Part shown: one piece after another, positions 23,549 through 35,476 of the stretch
Layout: each line of letters starts with the position of its first letter
Numbering within the stretch: position 1 is the stretch's first letter
NCBI GenBank assembly: GCA_010015655.1
Contig: ML976689.1
Coordinates: 490,294-554,293, forward strand
Source: Bimuria novae-zelandiae CBS 107.79
Lineage: Eukaryota; Ascomycota; Dothideomycetes; Pleosporales; Didymosphaeriaceae
Length of the DNA stretch: 64,000 nucleotides
Reading direction: 5' to 3'
Program-made: the position numbers and the translations under genes
The notes under the pieces: model-generated
The model's input: the letters and a program-made list of their open reading frames with translations, nothing else
Database searches by the model: none
What the model was told of the DNA's origin: nothing

Positions 23549-24077
23549 TGTTGGGTTCCATCTAGGATAGCTGGTCCTAAACGGGCTAAGGTTGGTTCTC
23601 GGGCAGGAGTACTTGGTAGGACGGGAGAGGGTGTAGTGATAGCTCACGCTTGTCACTGGGGCGTTGGTATCGAAGGTGTGTACAGCATAATCAAATCAAC
23701 AAGGTTGCTTAGTCAGATCCAAACGATAGATTGATAAACAGGTTGAACGCGAATGCCATAAGGGTATTCGTGTTGGGTTATATACAAGAGGGTTATTGGT
23801 TACCGTCCACCCTTCTTCTGCCATCCACAAGTATCGATGGATGGCAGCGCCGTCCGTGGATGGTACACCTTCCATGATCTTGGCGGGATGGTATGTCTTG
23901 GCTGGATGGTATGTCTTGGCTGGATGGTATGTCTTGGCTGGATGGTATGTCTTGGCTGGATGGTATGTCTTGGCTGGATGGTACGTCACGTGATCTCGGT
24001 TACGCAACCCCGCCGAGTGTCACCCCCACTGAGGGCCCGTTGGTCCTCAGCGTCTTGTACATGTTCAGATCCTAACA
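23549..24077 (+). repeat. solo LTR related to family A, GC-normal, with an internal minisatellite
   Basis: 529 bp from TGTTGGGTTCCATC to CAGATCCTAACA, flanked by the perfect duplication GAAGT (23544-23548 and 24078-24082). The first ~220 bp match the LTRs of Gypsy A; the middle differs. It carries five copies of an 18-bp unit (next entry). Inserted in decayed Gypsy B. Confidence 0.93.
23886..23985 (+). repeat. 18-bp minisatellite inside the solo LTR
   Basis: Five near-perfect head-to-tail copies of GGATGGTATGTCTTGGCT plus a degenerate sixth. Because 18 is a multiple of three, every frame stays open through it, giving artificial LAGWYV-type repeats; it is not a gene. Confidence 0.95.
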
Positions 24078-24082
24078 GAAGT

Positions 24083-25690
24083 ACATAAAGAAGCTATAGG
24101 CTAGTACCCTAAAGGCTAGAACACAGGATTAATAGTAACTATAAAAAACTAATAAATCGAGGATACGAGTCCTAATTACCTATAATAAATTAAACAGCTA
24201 GATTATAATAGGGATTGTCTGACATACTCATATTAAAAAAATAATAGTATTAGAAATAACGCTACTATATTAGGATCTAAAATTTTAAAAGTGTCTAGTT
24301 ACAGAATACAGACAACACGGGGAATCTTAAAAGTAAGAAAAGGTCTTATAAATTAAAAATACTTAGAGCACCTACACACCACTTTACTAAAAGTAATAAA
24401 AAAAATACTAAAACTAACACTAATATAGAAGAAGCTATATAGATCTAAACTAAGGAAGCAGAGGCTTCCTGGAACCTTACTAAGCAAACTAATAATAAGT
24501 TAGAAAACTAGGGTGCTACTAGACAAAAGACCTTACTAGTAGAAGCGCGACTATAAAGGTAAAAAAGCCAGAAATAAGTATACACAATCTATAACTAACT
24601 AAAATAGTTATAATTAGCGGTTACTAAGTAACAGTGGTAATAGATACTAGAGTGGCTAAATATCTAATATCTCCTAAAATAGTAGAAAAACTCAACCTGG
24701 CTTATGAAAACAAAGAGACACTAATATAAGTAAAAATAGTAAATAGGACATTATCCTAAGGATATAGGAAAGGCTAGTTACGCCTTAAAATAACGCTATT
24801 ACATATTAGTCTAAATAGATTCTGGAGCTAATATAGCTTTATAATAATAAATTTTAAAAGCTTAAAAGTAATGATTAGTTATAATTAGATTCTTAAACAT
24901 AACTCTGTTATTACCTAGTAAGAGAAAACGCTACTTGGCTAAAAATCTACGCTAAAGGTTACTAACGTATAAAAAATATAAAAAGTATAGCTATTAACTA
25001 TAATGCCCTAGTAGGGCAGGTTAAAGGATAAACTAAATAGTTTTTAGCTACTAAACTTAAAAGAGTTATAGGAGAGAATTTAGACTAAATAAAACTAATT
25101 TAGGTATAATACTTAGGCCTTAAGGTAAACGTAAAAGTTAATAATATTTCGCTTGAATACTAGGAGTATACAGAACTCTGTAAAGAGATTAAAGGAAAAG
25201 AACTACTAAAACACTAAAAATAAAATTATAAAACACTTTTAGTAAAAGGCACGAAACTTTGCCTAAAATAACTATAATTAATATTTATAAACTAAGAAAA
25301 GGAAGTATAAAATTACTTATTAAAAAACCTTGTAAACTTGTATATTTAAGAAAGTTAAAGCCTAATAGCTTTTCTTATGCTTTAGGTACCTAAGAAGAAT
25401 AGCAAGCTACGACTCTATATAGACTATAAATATCTAAATAAGGCTATAATTAAGAACAAGCACCTACTACTTTTAAATATAAAGCTAATAGATAGGCTCT
25501 AGGGAGCTAAGTAATTTATAAAATTTAATATACGTAATAGTTATTACTATATATAAATAGCTAAGGGACACGAGTAGAAAACTACATTCAAGACCTAATA
25601 TAGACTATATAAGTACTAAGTTATGCCCTTTAGACTAATAAACGCGCCTGCGACATTTAAAATACTAATTAACATAATACTATATAACGT
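24083..25690 (+). pseudogene. Gypsy B protease and RT, degenerate and truncated
   Basis: The plus strand shows a protease-like block ending NISPK-VEKLNLAYENKE near 24665-24715, then RT blocks KLRLYIDYKYLNKAI (about 25405-25450), LIDRL, and MPFRLINAPATFK near 25625-25660. The sequence stops matching before the catalytic YxDD box, at about 25690. RIP stops throughout. Confidence 0.75.
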
Positions 25691-26130
25691 CCGTCCCTGT
25701 GTAGCGGGACACCCTGCGTGACGAGACGCCATAGGCACTCCCTAACATAATAAACTTAATAATAGGTTAGTAAAATAGATATTTTTAGAATAGTAGCCTT
25801 ATGCTATAAGGTCTATTTTTTTAATAGCTTTTAAAAATAGGTTCTACTTACTATATAATATAATAATTTCGTATAAGCTTTACGTAACTACCTTACTTTA
25901 GCTAGTAGTAGGTATATTAAAAGCTTATATATCTTATTAAAAGTCTATTAACTTATAGCTTATTATATTATTATTCTATCTTAAGTACTATACTTAAACT
26001 TAAGAGGTTATTGTGCTTTTATGCTAATTCTAAGTCTTGCCTACTAGAAGTGCCAGATAAGGAGGACCTGCACAGCTAGCTTAAAGCAGCTTAGCTGTAA
26101 TCTATCGCTGCTGACGCTAGATCTGTGACT

Positions 26131-26239
26131 GTGTGACTGTGTGGCTGTACGACGCTTTTGCCAAACACTCCAGGACTTCCGAAACCGGCTCGGATTAGAG
26201 CAAGACTAGGTTTAAAGGCCCTGGCGTATAGCTTATGTC
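26131..26239 (+). repeat. dispersed ~110-bp repeat R, copy 1
   Basis: From the GTGTGACTGTGTGGCT microsatellite-like end to GGCGTATAGCTTATGTC. It is about 90% identical by eye to the reverse complement of 36326-36440. It could be a short retroposon with a simple-repeat tail; no target duplication was found. Confidence 0.7.
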
Positions 26240-26630
26240 TAGACCGGTCCTACTGGTCTTACTGGTCTTACTGGTCTGGTGTCACGTGCTATGCCAAGCA
26301 GCACCTGATTGGTCGATCCAACCCTAGTAGTCAGTGCACGGTGTTGCCCGCTCTGTGCCTAATCGAAATTCACGTGACATTGCTTTTGTTCGGCCAATGA
26401 AAAGGGGTTTTCAGAATAAGCGATTGGCCAATCAGACTTTATGCTTTTAAACCCTGCAAAACCGACTAAAACTGCTTCGCTTCGCTAGGCAATTATAGAG
26501 ACGTCTGAGTGCCTCCGGGCCTGGTATGGAAGGCCCCAATCTGAAGATGACAGCAACAACGAGGATAGTAATTGACAACGATATGGTTGATATCTAGTAA
26601 CATAATACATTTCTTTTCTTCCTTCTATAA

Positions 26631-26882
26631 CTTCAGCCTCGTTCTTGGCGGTCTTGGCGGTCTAACCGGTTAGACCAGACCAGACCATTCCGATCACTGA
26701 TCGGCAAGGCAGAGAAGGCAGTGCTCAGGTTTGAGCAGGCTATGGATCTCCTTTGTGGTATAGTGGCATTGTGCGACAGCATCGAAGAGTACCCGAGCTC
26801 CATAGACAGAAAGGACGAAGACCAGAACGAAGACTACCAGAGCTCACTGTGTCGGGGCAAGGCTCGATGCCGGTACCTGTGA
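26631..26882 (+). pseudogene. open fragment of an unknown protein
   Basis: Open from after a TAA at 26628 to a TGA at 26880-26882. It reads like real protein: LIGKAEKAVLRFEQAMDLL, CDSIEEYPSSIDRK, DEDQNEDYQSS. There is no Met near the start and no plausible exon on either side. Possibly a piece of a gene or of a mobile element's first frame. Function unknown. Confidence 0.3.
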
Positions 26883-27212
26883 CGGTACAAGAGCACGAAC
26901 GAGGTCGTATGCGACTTGGGTAAAGTGATTGTTTACAAGGAGAGAATGAGATTCGTAAGGAAAGCTCTGACTTTAGCTATTTTCACAATATTCATAAAGT
27001 ATGAAAGTCACCTGATCGTTCCCTCACATCGACCCCCAGCTTATGAGCGCTGTTTTATTACCTAAGTCAGCACGAGGTATCATCCACGCAGGGAATAAGA
27101 AGATAGATAAGCTTTATCTTAGACGGTTCCACCCTAGTTCTTGGCGTTAATCTGTATTTCAGGAAGTCTGGGTTTAGGTTGTATATGTCTCTCTGAATTA
27201 CACATTCCCGAT

Positions 27213-29144
27213 CTATTCATGCTTTCTTACAGCCCAGCGTGTGCTCTCCTCAAACGCCGACCGTTCCTCGCCACTCAGGCTCTGCAATCCCTGCTCTCTA
27301 AGCTGCGCGAACATTTCAAGTGCCTGCTCATAATTTTCGTTTGACGTCCATCCATCGCGATGTACAAACCCCTGGAGTGAGTCCCAGAAGTCCGCATTCT
27401 CATTCCAGCCTTCCCCATCCAGAAGATGTGCTTTTATCTCCTCGTCAGTGAATTCTATCGGACAGGGGATTTCAGTGTTGATCTCGTTCCAGTGGCTGTA
27501 GCTCTTATGTATTAGCGGTCTACATCGATTTTAAGTAGTGGGTGTTGGGCCAACATACCGTGCTATGCGGATGAGGCATTGCCTGAAGGGAATGATGTCT
27601 CCATCCCACGTGTTGGCAGAAAAGTCTACAGTGTCACGCCTCGTACGCCCTTGAACTATGTGCAAAATGTCATGGAGGATCGGATTCGTGTTTTTGGTCT
27701 CATTTTCGTATGTCCACAAGACAATCGACTTCTCAACTTGGGTCCGAACGCGCAATTTTTCGTCTTCGTCTTCAAGAGCGTCGTAGCTTTCAGGTAGCCT
27801 CATCATGAGCTCTCCGTTGTAATCCACAAGCCGCGGATGTCGTGCCTGAAGGAACAAAGGGCCAACCCATGTATCCTGCCAGTCGATAAGACCAGTAACA
27901 TGATTTTCGTATACGAATATGTTAGGGGCATGAATATCCCAATGCCATAGGGTAGGTCTGATCTGATCTCCCTTAGGCAATAGGTATTCAGCGACGTCCA
28001 GAAACTTCTTATAAAGGACGATGTGGGCATCTGGAGTGCGCTGCGCTTCGGACGTTGCAAATAGACCACCTGACGGCTTTTGAGCGGCGTGACTACCTAT
28101 CCAGGCGATCTCTCGTTGGCCAATTGCTCTAAGATAATCCTGAGGGCTTTTCCCTATAAAGTGACATTAGTACAATTATACTATGTGGTTTGTATACAAT
28201 ATAACTCACACGGGCCACGATCAATACCCATCGATGCTCGTTCTCGGTGCCAGAAACCTCGATCAACGACTGGACCTATCACAAATCGGTTCTCCACCAA
28301 GTTTTTCAATGATTGTGGTACCTCACCAATGATTTCAGCTTTTTCGCAGCCCGGGAAAGCGTCATTCGCGAAGTAAAGATTTCCATAACTGTGGTTCTCC
28401 GTCAACTATGCCAGGATAAGTACACTAGTTTGGAGGAACAGACCGAGTGAATGATAGGGACAGAAACTTTCTCTCGATGGCGACAATATCGTCCACAATA
28501 TTGAGCTTATCATGAAGCTCCAACTCATCCCAAACCTCACCGAGCTGATTTCCAGTAGCCTCCTCCATCAAAATGTACTCAGATTCCACGGGGTTTTCAG
28601 CCTCTCCGCTCCAGGACAAGACTTTTGGCACGGGGATCTCAAGGACAGTCCGAGCCTGAGAATTGGATCGTATCAGCTTGGGCAACTCGAAATCGCGGCG
28701 AACGAGTCAACATACAAAATCCATGGTAGCGACTTCAGACGCGGTTGTCTTGAATGGAGGCCCAGCATTAGGGTTCGGTATACGCGCAATCACGATAGTA
28801 CCATCATCCATGACAAGCCGAAAGACCTTATTGAATCCGCCTTCAGCAAGCTTGCTAATAGACACGCAAGTCTGCGCGCCAATACTTTTAGCCGCGATAT
28901 TCTTAAGCTCAGACACATTAAAGCGTTTATACCGCTCGCGAAGCTGAGAATCCTCATCCCACAGCCAGCGCCCACTGGTGTAGCGGTAGTAATCTTCGTA
29001 GTCACGATCTGGACACGCAGACATTGTTCGAAAACGAGATCGAAATGATCCAAAGGATGGCGAGAGAAAGCGACTAAAGTATTGCAGAGTATTGTATCTG
29101 GGGGTAACCCCAAGGCGCTGGAAACGAGTTGAAAGCGAGGGCAT
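27213..29144 (-). CDS. APH/AIM9-like phosphotransferase family protein, five exons
   Basis: Exons: 29144-28716, 28655-28444, 28388-28210, 28153-27559, 27495-27213. Introns are 55-63 bp, GT..AG with CTGAT/CTAAT branch sites; phases agree, giving 565 residues. The N-terminus (MPSLSTRFQRLGVTPRYN) is basic and Arg/Ser-rich, fitting a mitochondrial presequence, as in AIM9-type proteins. Then EDYYRYTSGRWLW, the nucleotide-fold start KLAEGGFNKVFRL with VIARIPNPNAG, SEYILMEEATG, the DRGPW join formed across intron 3, the catalytic loop WHWDIHAPNIFV and metal-binding LIDWQ. The fold is that of aminoglycoside phosphotransferases, but the substrate of this fungal group is unknown. The donor of intron 2 is GTCTGT, weaker than the others. 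A downstream Met (MSACPDRD) could give a form lacking the presequence. Confidence 0.9.
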
Positions 29145-29933
29145 GGCAGATCGTGTTCTGGTTGTGAAAGTTTATGCCCTTCGAGTGAGATAGGTCGTGT
29201 CATGGATTGGTGTGGTCCGTGCATAGACTGGGCGGGCGCTTGGCTCTCACGGAAGAAAGAATCTCCGGATGCAAGCGCTCACTGGCGTTTCTAATTCCGT
29301 CTTGTGTCCGTCCAACCTTCCACTGCTAGGCGCTTAGAATTCGCCAGCTCTAAGGTTGCGGCCCCCATTGGTCCCTGAGCTCATTTTCTTACGCCATACG
29401 CCTTCAGCGAAAAGGAGCGGGACTCTAGTCAGTGGGTCTGACCAGCACACTAATTGTTCGATTACCTCGCGGCAAGACGAAACGGCGCTTGCAGCAGATT
29501 GTATCTATCTTGTCCAATAGATGTATGAGCAAGACTTGCTAGAGGGAAATGAGTAAAGTCCTCTTACTGTCGACTGTTGAAAGTATCAAAATAGTATCCA
29601 AAAGCGCGACCACACATATGTACGAGCGCTAAGGGATTATACCCAGACACATGTCTGTGAAGTAGAAGTATATAAACCATCTGTCTTGCTGTTTGATTCT
29701 CTAATTCTTCATCTCATCACAACCCGCTCTCGAAGCACCCTTACCATTGACTACTTTGAACCTCTTATAAGTCAAATTACATAGTACCCCTATCAAGAGT
29801 GGTCTTTAAACTGATATAACGAACTTCTACGTTGTTAGAAATATCATTATATTAGGACGAAGGTATTTCGCTTAATTATTTTTCCGTTGTCCCGTGCTGA
29901 CATTTGTTTCTTAGAAGTTTTACAGCCGCCAAT
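29145..29933. promoter_or_regulatory. divergent intergenic region
   Basis: Lies between the minus-strand phosphotransferase and the plus-strand small gene, so it should hold both promoters. A TATATAAA stretch occurs near 29670 on the plus side. No repeats and no open frame of interest. Confidence 0.4.
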
Positions 29934-30240
29934 ATGCCTCATGACATCTCCTTCAAAACACTCCAAACATTCCTCAACAAGGTTCAGTGGAACAAAGTCG
30001 TGCAAAAAGCGCCCAACACTCCCAGGGGACAGAGGTTGTTCCCAAGTCGTACTCCGAAGAACGATACAAACTACAATTTCAGGATTGACAAGGGTTCGGA
30101 TATCGACGGCAAACCTGAGCTGATCATACAAGCGAACAAAAATGCAGCAGATAAGAAGGTTAAAGAGGCCGCCCAGAACGATAGTCATGCTATCTTGGCA
30201 AAGGGCACAGTGGACCCGAAGATCGATACGGATGGGAGTC

Positions 30241-30347
30241 TGTTAAAGCAGGTGCTTCCCGGCATACGGAAGGAGCACGCTAGCCTATATAGGCGACTTC
30301 TTCGCCTATATAGTTGATAACTCTTACACTCAACTTCAGTTTCAACA
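30241..30347 (+). repeat. Copia 5' LTR
   Basis: 107 bp, TGTTAAAGCA..TTTCAACA. It contains a perfect hairpin, 12-bp arms CTATATAGGCGA / TCGCCTATATAG around CTTCT (30285-30313). Very short for an LTR. Confidence 0.95.
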
Positions 30348-30366
30348 GGTTATGAGCCCGGCGCTC
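30348..30366 (+). other. Copia primer-binding site, half-tRNA type
   Basis: GGTTATGAGCCC follows the 5' LTR directly. It is complementary to the anticodon arm of eukaryotic initiator tRNA-Met (GGGCUCAUAACC), as in Drosophila copia, which primes from a tRNA cut in the anticodon loop, and unlike the usual 3'-end match. Confidence 0.65.
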
Positions 30367-30799
30367 CGCTGCCTTTATTGAGCATACCCTTTACGCTCTA
30401 CCTATCTAGCCCGCTATACAGCTGCAACGCCTGCCACCCAGCTGACCCGCTGCGTTACCGGCTGCCCACTGCGCTGTTTACGGTTTGCTACACATCTGCT
30501 GCGACGCCTGCCGCCCAGTTACCCGCTGCGTCACCGGCTTGCCCACCGCATCGCAGATACCTACTACACAGCTGCATCAGCCGCACGACCGCCGCTACGC
30601 CCACCGCCACTGGCGGGCCGGTCCACTGCCGCTACACTGCACCGCTGCTGCCATTGCCCAGCCGCCCAGCTACCCGCTGCGTCACTGGCTGGCAAAAGCC
30701 TGAGCAACTACCTGCTACTTTTACTACCCTCAGCGTTTCCAACTACATACAGATTTCCTCTCACCTTGGTCTTCATTAAGGACCTTACTACTACCGACC

Positions 30800-33700
30800 A
30801 TGTCGACCTTCCAGTTCAAACTGGACCCAGGGTCCCTACCCAAGCTTGGATCCCGCGGCGAGAACTTCGCGGAATATTGGTCAGCCTGGACTATTGCCTT
30901 CCGATACGCAGGGCTATGGCCGATTATCTCTAAGAAGAAGCCGCGACCGGCCGCACTGGCTGACAGCGCAGATACTACTGCTGTTGACGCCTAGGATGCC
31001 AACGACACTAAAGCCCTTGTTATAATACTCTTGTCGGTGCATAATAACCTTACCTAATAGGTCGCTGACTGCGAGACATCGCCTGCGGCGTGGGACTACC
31101 TCACGAGTCGCTTCGACCGCGATACTGGCCAGTTGTCTATTCTCCTCTTCCGCAATCTCACGAACCTGCGGTACCACGATGGTGACGACCTACGCCTTCA
31201 CCTGGATGAGTTCCACCAGCGTTGGACACGCATTTCCAAGCGATGTGCGTCATCTACATAGCCCGTGGCGGTCGCCATGAGGGCCATGTTTAACGACGAT
31301 AATGTCAAGGGCTCCTTCTTTCTGGCTACCCTGCCAGACACGATGGATAATGTGATTGACAACCTGGCCACCCGCCAGCTCACTGCGTTCCAGGACATCG
31401 AACCCAAGATACTAGACATTAGTGAGAAACACAGTTTAGACACCGTCGACTTATCTACGGCGTACGCAGCGCGACAAACCGCTGCCCGCTTAGCACGCGG
31501 CGGAAAGTCCTTTCCAACTAAACCTTCTACCGCTGCTACTAACGAGTGCACCTGGTGCTGGAAACACGAACTCACGTTCGTTGGCCATGTGTATACCAAC
31601 TGCGAGAGGCTCCGCAAACACAGGGAGCAAGAGCAGAAGAAGATCACCCCACCGAAAGGCAAGACATCTAGCGGCAAACGATAGAAAGGCAATTTAGCTA
31701 AGGCTGTCGAATCCGCCAGCGACTTAGAAGACGGTAGTGATAAAGTACACGCTTTTACTGCCTGCTCGAGTGTTAACTTAATTACACCTCCCCCCTTACT
31801 AGAACTATTAAGGACGTTGGTAAACACTAATGGTAAACGCGTCCGCGCCGATGACGACGTAAGTGCCTACGCTGTTTCTATCCGTTAATCCTCTGACGTC
31901 CCTGTTTCTTGGCTGTTTGATACTAGCGCTTTACGCCACATGACTGGCTGCGTTGATAACTTCACAACCCTGTTACTAGGGCGTGGGACAATCACGATTA
32001 CTGGCGGCCTTAAGCTGCCAATTCACGGCGTAGGAATAGTACGACTTCGCTGTCGGTTACCTGACGGGTCGACGAAAGTCGCCGAGCTGACCAATACCCT
32101 CTACTCTAGTAAACTTTGGCAGACCCGCCTCTTCTTATGGGCGTACGTCCGCCAACGATACGAGCTTAACGCTACTAAGAATAACCTATACTTAACTCGT
32201 AAAGGCAAGCAGGTCCTATGGGCCTGTTATGTCGATGGCATAATACAGATCCAAACTGACCTATCGCCTGTTATATCTACGGCAGGGCTAACTGCGCTCG
32301 AATCGCCACTAGCAGTCCTGTTAGAAAACGCTTTTTAGCAAACTGTCCTTACCAAGGACCTCGACGAGACCACCGTTAATACGCCGCCTACCACTAAACT
32401 AGCAGCTTACTTTATATCTTATAACGAGTTCCACCACGCTGTTGGACACCGTTTAATACGCAACCTAGCCCACCTATACTGTAATAGCGATATTATACCC
32501 GCTATACTAGAAGGCTTTTAGTGTGAGACGTGTATTATCTTAAAATTAAAGCACCGCTAATTAGCCCACGATGCGGCGGCTTGCGCACAACCCACGAAGC
32601 CTTTAGAAGTTATTTATACTAACCTCTTGGGCAAGTTCTCGCAGTAGAGCCTTGGGGGCGCACGTTACTACATCTCATTTATTAATAACTGTACCCGCCA
32701 TGGCTGGGTCTACTTCTTAAAGAAGAAAGCCGACGCGGCATAGGCGATTATGGACTTTATCTAATATGCCCGCAACTAATACAGTACCACGGTTCGCCGC
32801 TTTAAGTTAGACAACGGCGGTGAGTACATGTCGTCCACTCTCTAAAAGTACTTTCGAGAGAACGGCATAGAACACTATACTGTTCTACTATATGCACACG
32901 AGCTTAACGGTGTAGCTGAACGCTTTAATTAGACTGTCACGCAAATGGCTTACTCTATGTTAGACACTGACACACACCTGTTCTTGTGGGCTGAAGCTAT
33001 TGCCACGGCCTGCTTCCTAACTAACGTTACGCCGCATGCGGCACTATTAGACAAGCTAAACTAGACACCCTACGAGCGATTGTTTGACTGTAAACCCTCG
33101 GTCAAGCACCTGCGACCTTTTGGTATTAAGGCTTACGTTTATATACCTAAGGAGGCCCGAAAACCCGGCACTAAGCTCCTCGACCGCGCAGAAGTGGGCA
33201 TCTTCGTTGGCTACGGCCGAGACACGAAAACCGCCCGCGTCTACGTACCTGACCGACATGTTATAATCGAATCACGCGACGTTTAGTATTAAGCCTTCGC
33301 CAAATGGAAGGCACCGCCGTACTTCACGCAGATATTAGACGATGAAAAGGCTCCTACGCCAACGCCTGTCCTAACTGGTAGACACGACGACCGCCAACTC
33401 GAGCATGACTTGGCGGGCGTGGAGGACCAGACTCCGTTTGCGACACCCCATTAACGGACAGCGTCTAATATGACACCACCTCCGCCGCCTAGGACTAGGT
33501 TAACGGCACCAGTTCTACCTGCTGCCAGCCCTTCGCACGGCGGGTCTACCTTACAAAACACACAGGACCTCTCTCACCAAGGACGTCGACGACCCGCTGC
33601 CATACACCTACGCGGTGGAGGCTCAGCCCCCTTACAAACACGCGATGATACGCCCGCGCCTAACACCTCTACTACAACTACCCGCTCTGGGCGAACCGTC

Positions 33701-35476
33701 AAGCCTTCACTCAAGGCTCGAGAAGCTTAGAATAACAGCGCACTAGTCACCGATTTCCTGGTACCAATCCTACTTGCCCCGCCAGACGACTTGTCGGCGG
33801 GACATATAATGGCTTGTGCCGCAATCGCCACCAGCGATGAGGTGCCGCGCACCTATAACGAAGCCATGAGCGACGCCAACGCACCACTTTGGCGCCCGCC
33901 AGTCCAACACGAGGCCCGAGCTCACGAGGTCAACGGCACGTATGTAATCGTGAATATATCGGAGCTGCCGCCAGGCGCTACATTGGTTGGCACTCGCTGG
34001 GTATTCGACATCAAGAAGGACGAAGATGGCAAGATAGTAAAGCGCAAGGCGCGACTCGTCGCCCAGGGCTTCTCCCAGCGCCCCGGCATCGATTATCAAG
34101 ACACGTACTCGCCAGTCATGCGCTACGACAGCCTACGCCTCATTGTATGGCTGGCACTGTACATGGGCTGGACGCTGCGACAAATGGATTTTGACGCTGC
34201 GTACCTCAACAGCCTGCTAAAGCAGCCCATATATGCGCGCTGCCCGCCAGGCATTGGCTGCCCCAGCGGCTCCATCCTTAAGCTTCTGAAAGCACTTTAT
34301 GGCCTCAAGCAGTCCGGTCGCGAATGGTATGACGTCCTGCGCGAATGGCTCCACCAGCAGGGATTCACACCAGCGGCCTTCGACCCTTGTGTCTTTATTG
34401 GAAAGACCAAAGACATTGTGATCGGCGTCTACGTCGACGACGTGCTGATGGCCGGTACAGATGAGGCGATCGCTATCTTCATGACAGCCGCCGCCGTCCG
34501 CTTTCGCATGAAGGACCTTGGCCGACCCAAGATCCTTCTCGGTCTCGAGTTCGACTACAGCGATCACGACAGTGACATCCGCCATGTCCGCCTCCACCAG
34601 CGGACCTACGCACGCTCCATACTTCGGCGCTATGGCATGGANNNNNNNNNNNNNNNNNNNNNNNNNNNNNNNNNNNNNNNNNNNNNNNNNNNNNNNNNNN
34701 NNNNNNNNNNNNNNNNNNNNNNNNNNNNNNNNNNNNNNNNNNNNNNNNNNNNNNNNNNNNNNNNNNNNNNNNNNNNNNNNNNNNNNNNNNNNNNNNNNNN
34801 NNNNNNNNNNNNNNNNNNNNNNNNNNNNNNNNNNNNNNNNNNNNNNNNNNNNNNNNNNNNNNNNNNNNNNNNNNNNNNNNNNNNNNNNNNNNNNNNNNNN
34901 NNNNNNNNNNNNNNNNNNNNNNNNNNNNNNNNNNNNNNNNNNNNNNNNNNNNNNNNNNNNNNNNNNNNNNNNNNNNNNNNNNNNNNNNNNNNNNNNNNNN
35001 NNNNNNNNNNNNNNNNNNNNNNNNNNNNNNNNNNNNNNNNNNNNNNNNNNNNNNNNNNNNNNNNNNNNNNNNNNNNNNNNNNNNNNNNNNNNNNNNNNNN
35101 NNNNNNNNNNNNNNNNNNNNNNNNNNNNNNNNNNNNNNNNNNNNNNNNNNNNNNNNNNNNNNNNNNNNNNNNNNNNNNNNNNNNNNNNNNNNNNNNNNNN
35201 NNNNNNNNNNNNNNNNNNNNNNNNNNNNNNNNNNNNNNNNNNNNNNNNNNNNNNNNNNNNNNNNNNNNNNNNNNNNNNNNNNNNNNNNNNNNNNNNNNNN
35301 NNNNNNNNNNNNNNNNNNNNNNNNNNNNNNNNNNNNNNNNNNNNNNNNNNNNNNNNNNNNNNNNNNNNNNNNNNNNNNNNNNNNNNNNNNNNNNNNNNNN
35401 NGCCGATATCTGCACCAAGGCGCTGCCATTGCCGCTCCTAACGGATCTGAGGGACCGTATCATGAAGACCAGCTGA
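30800..35476 (+). pseudogene. Copia gag-pol polyprotein, interrupted by stop codons
   Basis: A single frame from MSTFQFKLDPGS. Gag: FAEYWSAWTIAFRYAGLW, then a zinc knuckle CTWC-x9-H-x4-C near 31548. Protease: DTSALRHMTG near 31920. Integrase: HHCC zinc region and GVAERFN near 32920, with KLDNGGEY holding an acidic catalytic residue. RT: TRWVFDIKKDEDGK, RQMDFDAAYLN, LYGLKQSGREWY and YVDDVL near 34431. RNase H end: ADICTKALP at 35402. More than a dozen in-frame stops fall between 30992 and 33729, at positions that fit CAG/CAA to TAG/TAA. From 33791 to the gap there is none. The gap (760 bases, about 253 codons) keeps the frame and fits the usual RT-to-RNase H distance. Confidence 0.9.
34642..35401. 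other. assembly gap (760 unknown bases)
   Basis: A run of N within the RT-RNase H part of the Copia element. Open frames predicted across it on other strands are artefacts. Confidence 1.

Larger units (their letters stand above)
13578..25690 (+). mobile_element. Gypsy LTR retrotransposon, family B, split and truncated
   Basis: It starts with a 5' LTR (TGTTACGATTACGAATCCCA) at 13578, followed by gag, protease and RT on the plus strand. It is split by Gypsy A at 15922-23451 and by a solo LTR at 23549-24077, and ends abruptly within RT near 25690 without a 3' LTR. A fresh solo LTR of the same family lies at 20755-21206. Strongly RIP-decayed. Confidence 0.82.
25691..27060. other. non-genic region; transition from AT-rich to GC-balanced DNA
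   Basis: It starts with ACGTCCGTCCCTG, a motif also at 36111. An AT-rich unidentified stretch runs to about 26040, then GC-balanced DNA follows with a dispersed repeat (26131-26239), a run of CTTACTGGT units near 26250-26275, a perfect 18-bp palindrome GGTCTAACCGGTTAGACC (26659-26676) and one protein-like open piece (26631-26882). No complete gene is seen. Confidence 0.5.

Noticed and set aside
23796..24088. Several overlapping open frames with LAGWYV / GMSWLD repeats
   Set aside because: They follow from an 18-bp minisatellite in a solo LTR, open in every frame; not genes and not a CRISPR array (no spacers).
28512..29048. 178-codon plus-strand frame antisense to the AIM9-like gene
   Set aside because: It covers exons and an intron of the well supported minus-strand gene and has no domain of its own.
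30378..30779. 133-codon plus-strand frame upstream of gag
   Set aside because: It lies in the Copia leader, made of imperfect GC-rich repeats (CCCGCTGCGT), with no recognisable domain.
34479..35463. Long minus- and plus-strand open frames of about 280-320 codons
   Set aside because: Most of each is the 760-base run of N; only the Copia frame has real sequence support on both sides.
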